The translations under genes and the position numbers were made by a program. The notes below the pieces were generated by a model, which was not told where the DNA came from, searched no databases, and worked only from the letters and a program-made list of their open reading frames with translations. DNA of 17,032 nucleotides from positions 1-17,032 of the forward strand of contig CAMHBH010000036.1 in the NCBI GenBank assembly GCA_946183175.1, given 5' to 3'. Position 1 is the stretch's first letter; the number at the start of each line of letters is the position of its first letter. Below, in pieces: positions 6,541 to 14,742 of this stretch. Source of the stretch: an uncultured Oscillibacter sp. (GTDB taxonomy: Bacteria; Bacillota; Clostridia; Oscillospirales; Oscillospiraceae).

Positions 6541-7845
6541 ATGAAGCAAATTCTGGAAATCGTCGACGTATGCGGTCGCGAAATTCTCGACAGCCGCGGC
6601 AACCCCACTGTAGAAGTAGAAGTGTGCCTCGAAGACGGTACCGTAGGCCGCGCCGCGGTGCCTTCCGGAGCTTCCACGGGTATCTATGAGGCCTGCGAAC
6701 TGCGCGACGGCGACAAGGGCCGTTATCTGGGCAAGGGCGTCGAGAAGGCCGTCGCCAACGTCAACAGCGAAATCGCCGAGTGCCTCGTGGGCATGAACGC
6801 CCTCGACCAAGTCGCCATTGACCGCGCTATGATTGACCTCGACGGCACCGCCAACAAGGAACGTCTGGGCGCCAACGCGATTCTGGGCGCGTCTCTGGCC
6901 GTCGCCAAGGCCGCCGCCGCCTCTCTTGGCCTGCCTCTGTACAACTATATCGGCGGCACGAACGCCAAGGCCCTCCCCGTGCCCATGATGAACATCCTCA
7001 ACGGCGGCGCGCACGCCACCAACAACGTGGAGATTCAGGAATTTATGATTATGCCCGTCTCCGCGCCCTCCTTCAAGGAAGCTCTGCGCCGCTGCGCGGA
7101 AGTGTTCCACCAGCTCAAGAAGACCCTCAAAGAGAACGGCACGCCCGCCGCCGGCGTCGGCGACGAGGGCGGCTACGCCCCGAACCTGGGTTCCGACGAG
7201 GACGCCCTGAAGACCATCGTAAAGGCCATCAGCGAGGCCGGCTACAAGCCCGGCGAGGACTTCTGCATTGCTATCGACGCCGCTTCCTCCGAGTGGCAGA
7301 AGGACGGCCCCGAAAAGGGCTATCTCCAGCCGAAGTCGGGCCGCAAGATGACTTCCGACGACCTCGTCGCCATGTGGAAGGATTTCGCGGACAAGTACCC
7401 GATTATCTCCCTTGAGGACGGCATGGCCGAGGACGACTGGGAGGGCTGGAAGAAGCTCACCGACGCCATCGGCGACAAGGTTCAGCTCGTCGGCGACGAC
7501 CTGTTCGTCACGAACGTTACGCGCCTGTCCACGGGTATCGAGAAGGGCGTCGCCAACTCCATCCTGATTAAGGTCAACCAGATTGGCACCCTCACCGAGA
7601 CCCTCGACGCTATCCAGATGGCCAACCGCGCGGGCTATACCGCTATCGTGTCCCACCGCTCCGGCGAGACCGAGGACGCCACCATCGCCGATATCGCCGT
7701 CGCGCTCAACGCCGGACAAATTAAGACCGGTGCCCCGAGCCGTACCGACCGCGTGGCGAAGTACAACCAGCTCCTCCGTATCGAGGAAGAACTGGGCGAC
7801 GTGGCGCAGTATCCGGGCCGCAAGGCGTTCTTCAACCTGAAGTAA
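6541..7845 (+). CDS. eno: Enolase (phosphopyruvate hydratase)
   Basis: 434 residues, full length. Converts 2-phosphoglycerate to phosphoenolpyruvate in glycolysis, in the cytoplasm, as a Mg2+-dependent oligomer. The mobile loop SGAST is at 42-46. The catalytic acid region GDEGGYAP includes E209. The three metal ligands are D246, E292 (in SLEDGMAEDDW) and D319. The signature ILIKVNQIGTLTET (341-354) carries the catalytic lysine K344, and SHRSGETED (371-379) and K395 complete the substrate pocket. It has its own promoter (6446) and a strong terminator (7864). It is monocistronic here, apart from the usual glycolytic neighbours gap, pgk, tpi and gpm. Codon choice in this gene shows clear avoidance of GATC (see findings). 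Confidence 0.99.
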   Translation: MKQILEIVDVCGREILDSRGNPTVEVEVCLEDGTVGRAAVPSGASTGIYEACELRDGDKGRYLGKGVEKAVANVNSEIAECLVGMNALDQVAIDRAMIDLDGTANKERLGANAILGASLAVAKAAAASLGLPLYNYIGGTNAKALPVPMMNILNGGAHATNNVEIQEFMIMPVSAPSFKEALRRCAEVFHQLKKTLKENGTPAAGVGDEGGYAPNLGSDEDALKTIVKAISEAGYKPGEDFCIAIDAASSEWQKDGPEKGYLQPKSGRKMTSDDLVAMWKDFADKYPIISLEDGMAEDDWEGWKKLTDAIGDKVQLVGDDLFVTNVTRLSTGIEKGVANSILIKVNQIGTLTETLDAIQMANRAGYTAIVSHRSGETEDATIADIAVALNAGQIKTGAPSRTDRVAKYNQLLRIEEELGDVAQYPGRKAFFNLK

Positions 7846-7863
7846 TCCCATACAGCGTAACCG

Positions 7864-7896
7864 GGCCGGGGCGTGCGAACGTCCCCGGCCTTTTTT
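7864..7896 (+). terminator. Rho-independent terminator of enolase
   Basis: GGCCGGGG (7864-7871) pairs perfectly with CCCCGGCC (7883-7890) and is followed at once by TTTTTT, 19 nt after the stop codon. Confidence 0.95.
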
Positions 7897-7954
7897 GCAA
7901 TCCGCTTGCGCGTAATGATATGAGGAATTAGCCGAAGTATACCGATTTACAAGA

Positions 7955-7980
7955 AGCGCCCCCGCGAAAGCGGGGACGCT
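7955..7980 (-). terminator. Probable terminator of the str operon
   Basis: A stem of AGCG and CCCCGC paired with GCGGGG and CGCT, one mismatch and a 4-nt loop (GAAA on the plus strand), located 20 nt beyond the tuf stop. On the minus strand it is followed by TCTTGTAAAT, a poor U-tract; on the plus strand by GTTGTTT. It lies between convergent genes, so it may act both ways. Confidence 0.6.
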
Positions 7981-8000
7981 GTTGTTTGCGCTATTCGGAA

Positions 8001-9203
<1,203 letters not shown>

Positions 9204-9225
9204 TTGGATTTCCTCCTGTTCGGGT

Positions 9226-9249
9226 ACAGTAACGAAAACTAGTTACTGT
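9226..9249. promoter_or_regulatory. Inverted repeat at the predicted tuf transcription start
   Basis: ACAGTAAC (9226-9233) and GTTACTGT (9242-9249) are perfect 8-bp arms around an 8-nt centre. It begins 2 bp after the -10 box and covers the predicted start point, as an operator would; in readthrough mRNA from fusA it would form a stem-loop. The stem is AT-rich, unlike the GC-rich hairpins elsewhere in the window. Confidence 0.55.
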
Positions 9250-9251
9250 GT

Positions 9252-9280
9252 ATTCTACCTGATTTTCCCGGGGAATGCAA
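9252..9280 (-). promoter_or_regulatory. Probable internal promoter for tuf
   Basis: On the minus strand TTGCAT (9280-9275), exactly 17 bp, TAGAAT (9257-9252), in the fusA-tuf gap. Transcription would start near 9245. Confidence 0.55.
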
Positions 9281-9288
9281 GGGCTTTC

Positions 9289-11385
9289 TCAGCGGTGGCC
9301 GTGGGATTCCTCAATTTTCTCCCGGAGACTGCGCGGAAGCTCGGTGTAGTGGCTAGGCTCCATCGTGTACTGTCCGCGCCCCTGGGTACGCGAGCGCAAG
9401 TCGGTGGCGTAGCCGAACATTTCCGCGAGGGGCACGTTGGCGTCAATCTGCTGCGCGCCGGCGCGGGCCTCAAGTTTGGTAATCTGTCCGCGGCGGGCGT
9501 TCAGGTCGCCGATAACGTCGCCCATATACTCGTCGGGCACGATGACGCTGACTTTCATAATGGGTTCCAGCAAAGTCGGGTCGGCCTTGCGGCAGGCGTC
9601 CTTGAAGGCCATGGAACCGGCGATTTTGAAGGCCATTTCGGAGGAGTCGACTTCGTGGAAAGAACCGTCGTAGAGGGTGACTTTCACGTCGACGACGGGG
9701 AATCCGGCGATTACTCCGGCGTTCATAGCGCCCTGTATGCCCGCGTCGACGGCGGGGATATACTCCTTGGGAATCGCGCCGCCGACGACCTCGTTGTGGA
9801 ACTCGTAGCCCTTGCCGGGTTCGTTCGGCTCCACGCGGATTTTGACGTGCCCGTACTGCCCCTTGCCGCCCGTCTGCCGGGCGTACTTGGTCTCCTGCTC
9901 GACGGCGCGCTTGATGGTCTCCTTGTAGGCCACCTGCGGCGCGCCGACGTTCGCCTCGACTTTGAACTCGCGGAGAAGGCGGTCGACGATGATTTCAAGG
10001 TGCAACTCGCCCATTCCGGCGATAATCGTCTGCCCGGTCTCCTCGTCGGTGTACGTGCGGAAAGTGGGGTCCTCCTCGGCCAGCTTCATCAGGCCGATGG
10101 TCATTTTCTCCTGTCCGGCCTTGGTCTTCGGCTCAATCGCGACGCGAATCACGGGTTCCGGAAACTCCATAGATTCCAGTATAATCGGGTGCTTCTCGTC
10201 ACAGAGCGTGTCGCCGGTGGTCGTACGCTTTAGCCCGACGGCGGCCTCGATGTCCCCGGCGTACACTTCCTCGATGTCCTCGCGGTGGTTGGCGTGCATT
10301 TGCAGAATGCGCCCCATCCGCTCCCGGATGTTCTTCGTACTGTTGTAGACCGTGGCCCCGTTGTTGAGGTGCCCGGAGTAGACGCGGAAGAAGCACAGCC
10401 GCCCGACAAACGGGTCGGTCATGATTTTGAACGCCAGCGCGGAGAAAGGCGCGTCGTCGTTCGCTACGCGTTCCTCTTCTTTTTCGGTCTTGGGGTTGAT
10501 ACCGCGAATCGGCGGGATGTCGAGCGGGGACGGCATATAGTCGACAATCGCGTCGAGCAACTTCTGCACGCCCTTGTTGCGGTAGGACGTGCCGCAGGTG
10601 ACGGGCACCATCTGGTTGGACACCGTCGCGGCGCGGATTGCCGCACGGATACGGGCCGAATCGACGGCCTTGCCCTCCAGTACGTCCTCCATAATGCTGT
10701 CGTCCATCATGGACACGGCGTCGAGGAGCTTTTCGCGGTACTCGTTGGCGATTTTCTCCATCTCGACGGGTATCGGCTCGATACGCATATCTTTTCCGAG
10801 GTCGTCGTAGTATACGTCGGCGTTCATCTCCACGAGGTCGATGATTCCCCGGAAGGTGTCCTCCGAACCGATTGGCAACTGAATCGGAATCGCCGTGCAT
10901 TTCAGGCGGTCGTGAACCATGCGCAGGACGTTGTAGAAGTCCGCGCCCATGATGTCCATTTTGTTGACGTAAATCATGCGCGGGACGCGGTAGGTGTCGG
11001 CCTGACGCCAGACGGTCTCCGACTGCGGCTCCACGCCGCCCTTGGCGCACAGTACGGTAACAGAACCGTCCAGCACCCGGAGGGAGCGCTCGACTTCTAC
11101 GGTAAAGTCGACGTGTCCGGGCGTGTCGATAATGTTGATACGCGTCTGCGGGAACTGGTTGTCGCTGCCCGACCAGTAGCATGTCGTCGCGGCGGAGGTA
11201 ATCGTAATGCCGCGCTCCTGCTCCTGTGCCATCCAGTCCATAGTCGCCGTGCCGTCGTGGGTCTCGCCGATTTTGTAGTTGACGCCGGTATAAAACAGGA
11301 TTCGTTCCGTGGTCGTGGTTTTCCCCGCGTCGATATGGGCCATAATGCCGATATTGCGGGTGTTTTCAAGCGATGTTTTTCTCAT
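9289..11385 (-). CDS. fusA: Translation elongation factor EF-G
   Basis: 698 residues, complete. The translocase GTPase of the ribosome. G1 AHIDAGKT is at 16-23, G3 DTPGH at 87-91 and G4 NKMD at 141-144. The later domains are intact, with VDRLLREFKVEANVGAPQVAY in the region before domain IV, GSMAFKDACRKA in domain IV, and RRGQITKLEARAG in domain V. The start is ATG 11385, 60 nt after rpsG. A ribosome binding site is not obvious: the only G-rich stretch, GGGGGA, lies about 12 nt upstream and is the right arm of a small hairpin (11399-11412), which suggests translation is coupled to or regulated by upstream translation. It is third in the rpsL-rpsG-fusA-tuf order typical of bacteria. Confidence 0.99.
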   Translation of the reverse strand: MRKTSLENTRNIGIMAHIDAGKTTTTERILFYTGVNYKIGETHDGTATMDWMAQEQERGITITSAATTCYWSGSDNQFPQTRINIIDTPGHVDFTVEVERSLRVLDGSVTVLCAKGGVEPQSETVWRQADTYRVPRMIYVNKMDIMGADFYNVLRMVHDRLKCTAIPIQLPIGSEDTFRGIIDLVEMNADVYYDDLGKDMRIEPIPVEMEKIANEYREKLLDAVSMMDDSIMEDVLEGKAVDSARIRAAIRAATVSNQMVPVTCGTSYRNKGVQKLLDAIVDYMPSPLDIPPIRGINPKTEKEEERVANDDAPFSALAFKIMTDPFVGRLCFFRVYSGHLNNGATVYNSTKNIRERMGRILQMHANHREDIEEVYAGDIEAAVGLKRTTTGDTLCDEKHPIILESMEFPEPVIRVAIEPKTKAGQEKMTIGLMKLAEEDPTFRTYTDEETGQTIIAGMGELHLEIIVDRLLREFKVEANVGAPQVAYKETIKRAVEQETKYARQTGGKGQYGHVKIRVEPNEPGKGYEFHNEVVGGAIPKEYIPAVDAGIQGAMNAGVIAGFPVVDVKVTLYDGSFHEVDSSEMAFKIAGSMAFKDACRKADPTLLEPIMKVSVIVPDEYMGDVIGDLNARRGQITKLEARAGAQQIDANVPLAEMFGYATDLRSRTQGRGQYTMEPSHYTELPRSLREKIEESHGHR

Positions 11386-11398
11386 GGTCTCGTTTCAT

Positions 11399-11412
11399 CC
11401 CCCGCAAGGGGG
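11399..11412 (-). other. Hairpin covering the G-rich region before fusA
   Basis: On the minus strand CCCCC-TTGC-GGGGG. The GGGGGA of its right arm is the only plausible Shine-Dalgarno for fusA. Confidence 0.45.
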
Positions 11413-11445
11413 CCGGCGTTCCCGCACGGCGCGGAAACAATTCGA

Positions 11446-11916
11446 TTACCAACGGAAATGCGCGAACGCCTTGTTGGCCTCGGCGGTCTTGTGCATTTCG
11501 TCACGGCGGCGAACCGCGCCGCCCGTGTTGTTCGCGGCGTCCATGACTTCCCCGGCGAGGCGTTCGGCCATCGTCCGCTCACTGCGCGAGCGCGCGAACG
11601 AAGTCAGCCAGCGCAGGCCCAGCGTCGTACGCCGCGCGGGGCGTACTTCCATAGGAACCTGATAGTTCGCGCCGCCGACGCGGCGGGCCTTGACTTCCAG
11701 ACTGGGCATGACGTTCTCCATGGCTTGGTTGAACACTTCCACGGGTTCCTTGCCCGTCTTGTCCTTGATTTCGTCGAAGGCCGCGTAGACGACTTTCTGT
11801 GCCACGCCCTTCTTGCCGTCGAGCATGACGCTGTTGATGAGACGCGTCACGAGGATGGAGCCGTAAACGGGGTCGGGTAAGATTTCGCGTTTGGGGACAT
11901 TCCCTCTTCTTGGCAC
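11446..11916 (-). CDS. rpsG: 30S ribosomal protein S7
   Basis: 156 residues from GTG 11916, the standard length. GGAGGG lies 7 nt before this GTG, so longer in-frame readings (to 11952) are rejected. The family core DPVYGSILVTRLINSVMLDG is near residues 16-35, EVFNQAMENVMPSLEVKARRVGG in the middle, and the C-terminus ends in FAHFRW. S7 nucleates assembly of the 16S rRNA 3' domain and binds rRNA in the head of the 30S subunit; in E. coli it also represses its own operon by binding the S12-S7 intercistronic mRNA. The matching gap here is 149 nt and contains a long stem-loop. Confidence 0.98.
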   Translation of the reverse strand: MPRRGNVPKREILPDPVYGSILVTRLINSVMLDGKKGVAQKVVYAAFDEIKDKTGKEPVEVFNQAMENVMPSLEVKARRVGGANYQVPMEVRPARRTTLGLRWLTSFARSRSERTMAERLAGEVMDAANNTGGAVRRRDEMHKTAEANKAFAHFRW

Positions 11917-11998
11917 GTTGCTTCCCTCCATTCCTGTAAATTGCTTCCCCATGCTGGGGCAGGTACTCGAAAGGGGCGGGATACCCCTCCCGTATGCC

Positions 11999-12039
11999 GC
12001 CGAAGAGGGTTTGCCACGATATATGTCAAACCTTTCGGC
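11999..12039 (-). other. Long stem-loop between rpsL and rpsG
   Basis: On the plus strand GCCGAA (11999-12004) and GGTTTG (12008-12013) pair with CAAACC (12027-12032) and TTCGGC (12034-12039): 12 bp in two blocks, separated by an asymmetric 3/1 internal loop, with a 13-nt apical loop. No U-tract follows on the minus strand, so it is not a terminator. A second small hairpin CCCC-AGCAT-GGGG lies nearer rpsG (about 11948-11960). Confidence 0.6.
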
Positions 12040-12065
12040 ATAGTTTCAGTTCAGTCGCGCGCGGC

Positions 12066-12482
12066 TTACTTCTGCTTGGGCCGCTTCGCGCCGTACTTGG
12101 AGCGGGCCTGCATGCGGCCCTGTACGCCCTGCGTGTCGAGGGTGCCGCGGATGATGTGGTACCGCACGCCGGGGAGGTCTTTCACACGTCCGCCGCGAAT
12201 CATGACGACGGAGTGCTCCTGAAGCGAGTGCCCGACGCCGGGGATATAGGCCGTGACTTCGTAGCCGTTCGTGAGGCGCACACGGGCGATTTTGCGGAGC
12301 GCGGAGTTGGGCTTCTTGGGGGTCGCCGTACGCACTGCGGTGCATACGCCGCGCTTCTGCGGGGAGGGCAAATCGGTCGTGCGGGTCTTGAGGGTGTTCA
12401 GGCCGAACTGGAGCGCGGGAGACGTGGATTTGTACGTCGTCTTTTCGCGGCCCTTCCGGACGAGCTGGTTAAAGGTAGGCAT
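12066..12482 (-). CDS. rpsL: 30S ribosomal protein S12
   Basis: 138 residues from ATG 12482, with AAGGAG 9 nt upstream; the open frame continues upstream without a start signal. The length and the insert (residues about 24-37) are those of Gram-positive S12. The decoding-site motif TPKKPNSALRK is at 54-64, and RGGRVKDLPGVRYH at 97-109 contains the lysine-aspartate pair around 101-102. The two lysines K57 and K101, which correspond to E. coli K43 and K88 linked to streptomycin resistance, are both present, so no resistance change is seen at those positions. It is the first gene of the str operon, under the promoter at 12543. No rpoBC or L7Ae-like gene precedes it, which is common in other Firmicutes. 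Confidence 0.99.
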   Translation of the reverse strand: MPTFNQLVRKGREKTTYKSTSPALQFGLNTLKTRTTDLPSPQKRGVCTAVRTATPKKPNSALRKIARVRLTNGYEVTAYIPGVGHSLQEHSVVMIRGGRVKDLPGVRYHIIRGTLDTQGVQGRMQARSKYGAKRPKQK

Positions 12483-12511
12483 AGCGTTTACTCCTTTCTG
12501 TAGAAAATCGG

Positions 12512-12532
12512 GGGTACGCGGGTCGTACCCGC
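12512..12532 (-). other. Two mutually exclusive hairpins in the rpsL leader
   Basis: GCGGGT (12518-12523) pairs with ACCCGC (12527-12532), 3-nt loop. Alternatively GGGTAC (12512-12517) pairs with GTACCC (12525-12530), 7-nt loop. They share bases and cannot coexist. They lie a few nucleotides after the predicted transcription start (near 12536). Confidence 0.5.
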
Positions 12533-12542
12533 ATAGGCTTTC

Positions 12543-12571
12543 AGGATAGCACACCGAAAAGTTGTTGTCAA
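12543..12571 (-). promoter_or_regulatory. SigA-type promoter of the str operon
   Basis: On the minus strand TTGACA (12571-12566), 17 bp, TATCCT (12548-12543), giving a leader of about 54 nt before rpsL. A second TTGTCA-like word lies further upstream with no paired -10. Confidence 0.8.
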
Positions 12572-12666
12572 GTATTTTTTTGACATTTTCGCGTATGGCG
12601 GTTCTTGTCACGGCGCGGGGGTGCCCCTCCCCTACAGCGCAGGGAGCAAAGGAGACTGTCGGGTAC

Positions 12667-12696
12667 AAAAAAGCCTCCCCGTCTCAATGGGGAGGC
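12667..12696 (-). terminator. Rho-independent terminator of the TAXI/TRAP operon
   Basis: GCCTCCCC (12696-12689 read on the minus strand) pairs perfectly with GGGGAGGC (12680-12673) over an 8-nt loop and is followed by TTTTTT. It lies 14 nt after the permease stop and shields the str promoter from readthrough. Confidence 0.95.
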
Positions 12697-12710
12697 CACT
12701 AAAAGAGCGT

Positions 12711-14657
12711 TTATGCGCGCTTCGCGCCGGAGCGCTGGAACAGTACCACGCCCCCGACGGTCACAAGGCCGATAACGTCGGTCAGCGCGCCGGGAATCAT
12801 CATGGCCAGCCCGCCCGCGACGAGTACCACGCGCAGGAGCGGGGGAATCGGGCGGTAGAGGTAGCCGTTGAGGGCCGCCGCCACCCCGAACAGTCCCGCA
12901 AGCGACGTGACGACTATCAGCGCGGCCTCTAACACGCCCTGTACGCCTGCCACGTCTACTAACAGCATAGCCGGGTTGAGGGCGAAGATATACGGCACGA
13001 TAAACGCCGCGATTGCAAGGCGGGTGGCGTTGAAGGCGGTCTTCATGGGCGGGGCCTTGGCGATAGCGCTTCCGGCGTAGGCGGCCAGCGCGACGGGCGG
13101 CGTAATATCCGCGACGATTCCGAAGTAGAACACGAAGAAGTGCGCCGCCATGCGCGGAATGCCGATTGCCGGATTGGTGAGTATCGGCGCGCACGTCGCC
13201 GCCATGATACAGTAATTCGCCGTCGTCGGGACGCCCATCCCGAGCACGATACAGCACAGCATCGTCAGTACAAGCGCAATGAGGGGCTTTCCGCCCGATA
13301 CGGACACAATCGCGGTAATGAGCCGCGAGGCCAGCCCCGTAGAAGTAATGCACCCCGCGACAATCCCCGCCATCGCGCACGCGACCGCGACCGTAATCGT
13401 GCCCCGCGCGCCCGCCTCCAAAGCGTCCACGAATTTGACGGCGGTCAGCTTTTCCTCCGGGTAGAATACGCCGTTCAGAAGGCCGACGACAATCGTCACA
13501 AGTATCGCAATCGCGGCGGAGTAGGCCATAGAGCGCGCGGACGTGGAGACGAGCCATACAAGTACGACGAGCGGGAGTAGCAGATAGAGCTTTTTGGCGA
13601 GCACGCGGAATTTCGGCAACTGGTCTTTCGGGATACCCTGTAGGCCGAGCTTGCGCGCCTCTAAGTGGACAGCAATATAAATTCCGGTAAAGTAGAGCAC
13701 GGCGGGCAAGATAGCGGTCAGGGCTACTTTCGCGTAGCTGACGCCCATGTACTCCGCCATAAGGAACGCCGCCGCGCCCATGATGGGCGGCATAATCTGC
13801 CCGCCCGTGGACGCCGCCGCCTCGACCGCCCCGGCGAACTCCCCTTTGTAGCCCGTGCGTTTCATCATGGGGATAGTGACCGAGCCCGTCGTGACGGTAT
13901 TGCCGACGGAGGAGCCGGAGACCATGCCGCAGAGCGCCGACGAAATCACGGCGACTTTCGCCGGGCCGCCCGCCGACGCCCCCGCGACGGAGTTGGCGAG
14001 CTGAATAAAGAAGTTGGAAATTCCCGTGCGTTCCAGGAACGCCCCGAAGATGATAAACACGACAATGTACTTTGCGCATACGTCGATAGGCGTATTCATG
14101 ATTCCGGTCTTGGCGTAGTACATATCGTAAAGGGCCTTGCCGAAGCGCGTCGTTGCGAAGGTGTACACCAACAGCGCGCCGACTACGCACAGAATCGGGA
14201 CGCCCACACTACGCCGACACAGTTCCATAAGCGCGAGAATCGCGATGACAGCCATTGCGACCATGAGGGGCTGTTTCGTGATGGCCGTCGACTGCCGCAC
14301 GATTTGCGAGGCGTGGAAGGTGTAGTAGAAGAGCGACGCCGCGCCCGCGAGCATAATTACAATGTCGTACCACGGCATATAGTTCACGCGCACGTCCTTT
14401 TTCCGGGCGGGGTAGTTGAGATAGCCGATGATGAGAATCATACCCAGAAAGGCCGTGAGCGTGATTTCGCGCAGGCCCCGGAAAGTCAGGGTCGTATAGA
14501 TACAGTAGACGGAGAAGGCCGCCATTAAGACGCGAATCGCGAGTTTCGGCTTTCCCTCCCAGAGGCGGACGTTCGATTCCCGGTCGTACTTTTTCATAAC
14601 GGCGTCGACATCCGCCATCATAGCGGCGGTCTCGGCGGGGGTGGTCTTGGGATTCAA
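12711..14657 (-). CDS. TRAP transporter fused permease (4TM/12TM, TAXI-associated)
   Basis: 648 residues, the typical size of fused DctQ-DctM permeases. A soluble N-terminus of about 35 residues is followed by a small-subunit-like part (helices roughly 40-165) and a DctM-like large subunit. The DctM part shows GPAKVAVISSALCGMVSGSS (231-250), GNTVTTGSVTIPMM and GGQIMPPIMGAAAFLMAEYMG (285-305). A second half-repeat has ALVLTMLCCIVLGMGVPTTANY. These permeases use ion gradients (usually Na+) to move a ligand handed over by the binding protein. The start is TTG 14657, chosen because AAAGGAGA lies 7 nt upstream; no other start has a signal. The TAXI lipoprotein gene precedes it by 85 nt, a gap with strong hairpins. 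The substrate is unknown; dicarboxylates or glutamate are common for this class. Confidence 0.95.
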   Translation of the reverse strand: MNPKTTPAETAAMMADVDAVMKKYDRESNVRLWEGKPKLAIRVLMAAFSVYCIYTTLTFRGLREITLTAFLGMILIIGYLNYPARKKDVRVNYMPWYDIVIMLAGAASLFYYTFHASQIVRQSTAITKQPLMVAMAVIAILALMELCRRSVGVPILCVVGALLVYTFATTRFGKALYDMYYAKTGIMNTPIDVCAKYIVVFIIFGAFLERTGISNFFIQLANSVAGASAGGPAKVAVISSALCGMVSGSSVGNTVTTGSVTIPMMKRTGYKGEFAGAVEAAASTGGQIMPPIMGAAAFLMAEYMGVSYAKVALTAILPAVLYFTGIYIAVHLEARKLGLQGIPKDQLPKFRVLAKKLYLLLPLVVLVWLVSTSARSMAYSAAIAILVTIVVGLLNGVFYPEEKLTAVKFVDALEAGARGTITVAVACAMAGIVAGCITSTGLASRLITAIVSVSGGKPLIALVLTMLCCIVLGMGVPTTANYCIMAATCAPILTNPAIGIPRMAAHFFVFYFGIVADITPPVALAAYAGSAIAKAPPMKTAFNATRLAIAAFIVPYIFALNPAMLLVDVAGVQGVLEAALIVVTSLAGLFGVAAALNGYLYRPIPPLLRVVLVAGGLAMMIPGALTDVIGLVTVGGVVLFQRSGAKRA

Positions 14658-14687
14658 TGCAAAGTCTCCTTTCCCGTGGAATGGAAA

Positions 14688-14733
14688 CGGACCGCGGCGC
14701 GCCGCAGTCCGTACAGTGGGCAGTACAGGACTG
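14688..14733 (-). other. Competing hairpins between the TAXI and TRAP genes
   Basis: A 24-nt palindrome (14688-14711) folds on the minus-strand RNA as a 10-bp stem with one U-G pair and loop CGCG. An overlapping stem pairs CAGTCC-GTAC (14705-14714) with GTAC-GGACTG (14723-14733, one bulge). Both use the same CAGTCCG segment, so they exclude each other. No U-tract follows. Confidence 0.65.
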
Positions 14734-14742
14734 TCCGGGGTG

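Noticed and set aside
6487..7851. Long open frame antisense to enolase
   Set aside because: The sense strand is full-length enolase; the antisense product is a valine- and glycine-rich shadow with no ribosome binding site.
11847..12041. 64-residue frame between rpsL and rpsG starting MPKGLTYIV
   Set aside because: It overlaps the start of rpsG in another frame, lacks a ribosome binding site and runs through the hairpin region; the S7 start at 11916 has a good GGAGGG.
12501..12668. 62-residue N-terminal extension of S12
   Set aside because: It would run through the promoter and leader hairpins; the ATG at 12482 has AAGGAG and gives the standard S12 N-terminus.
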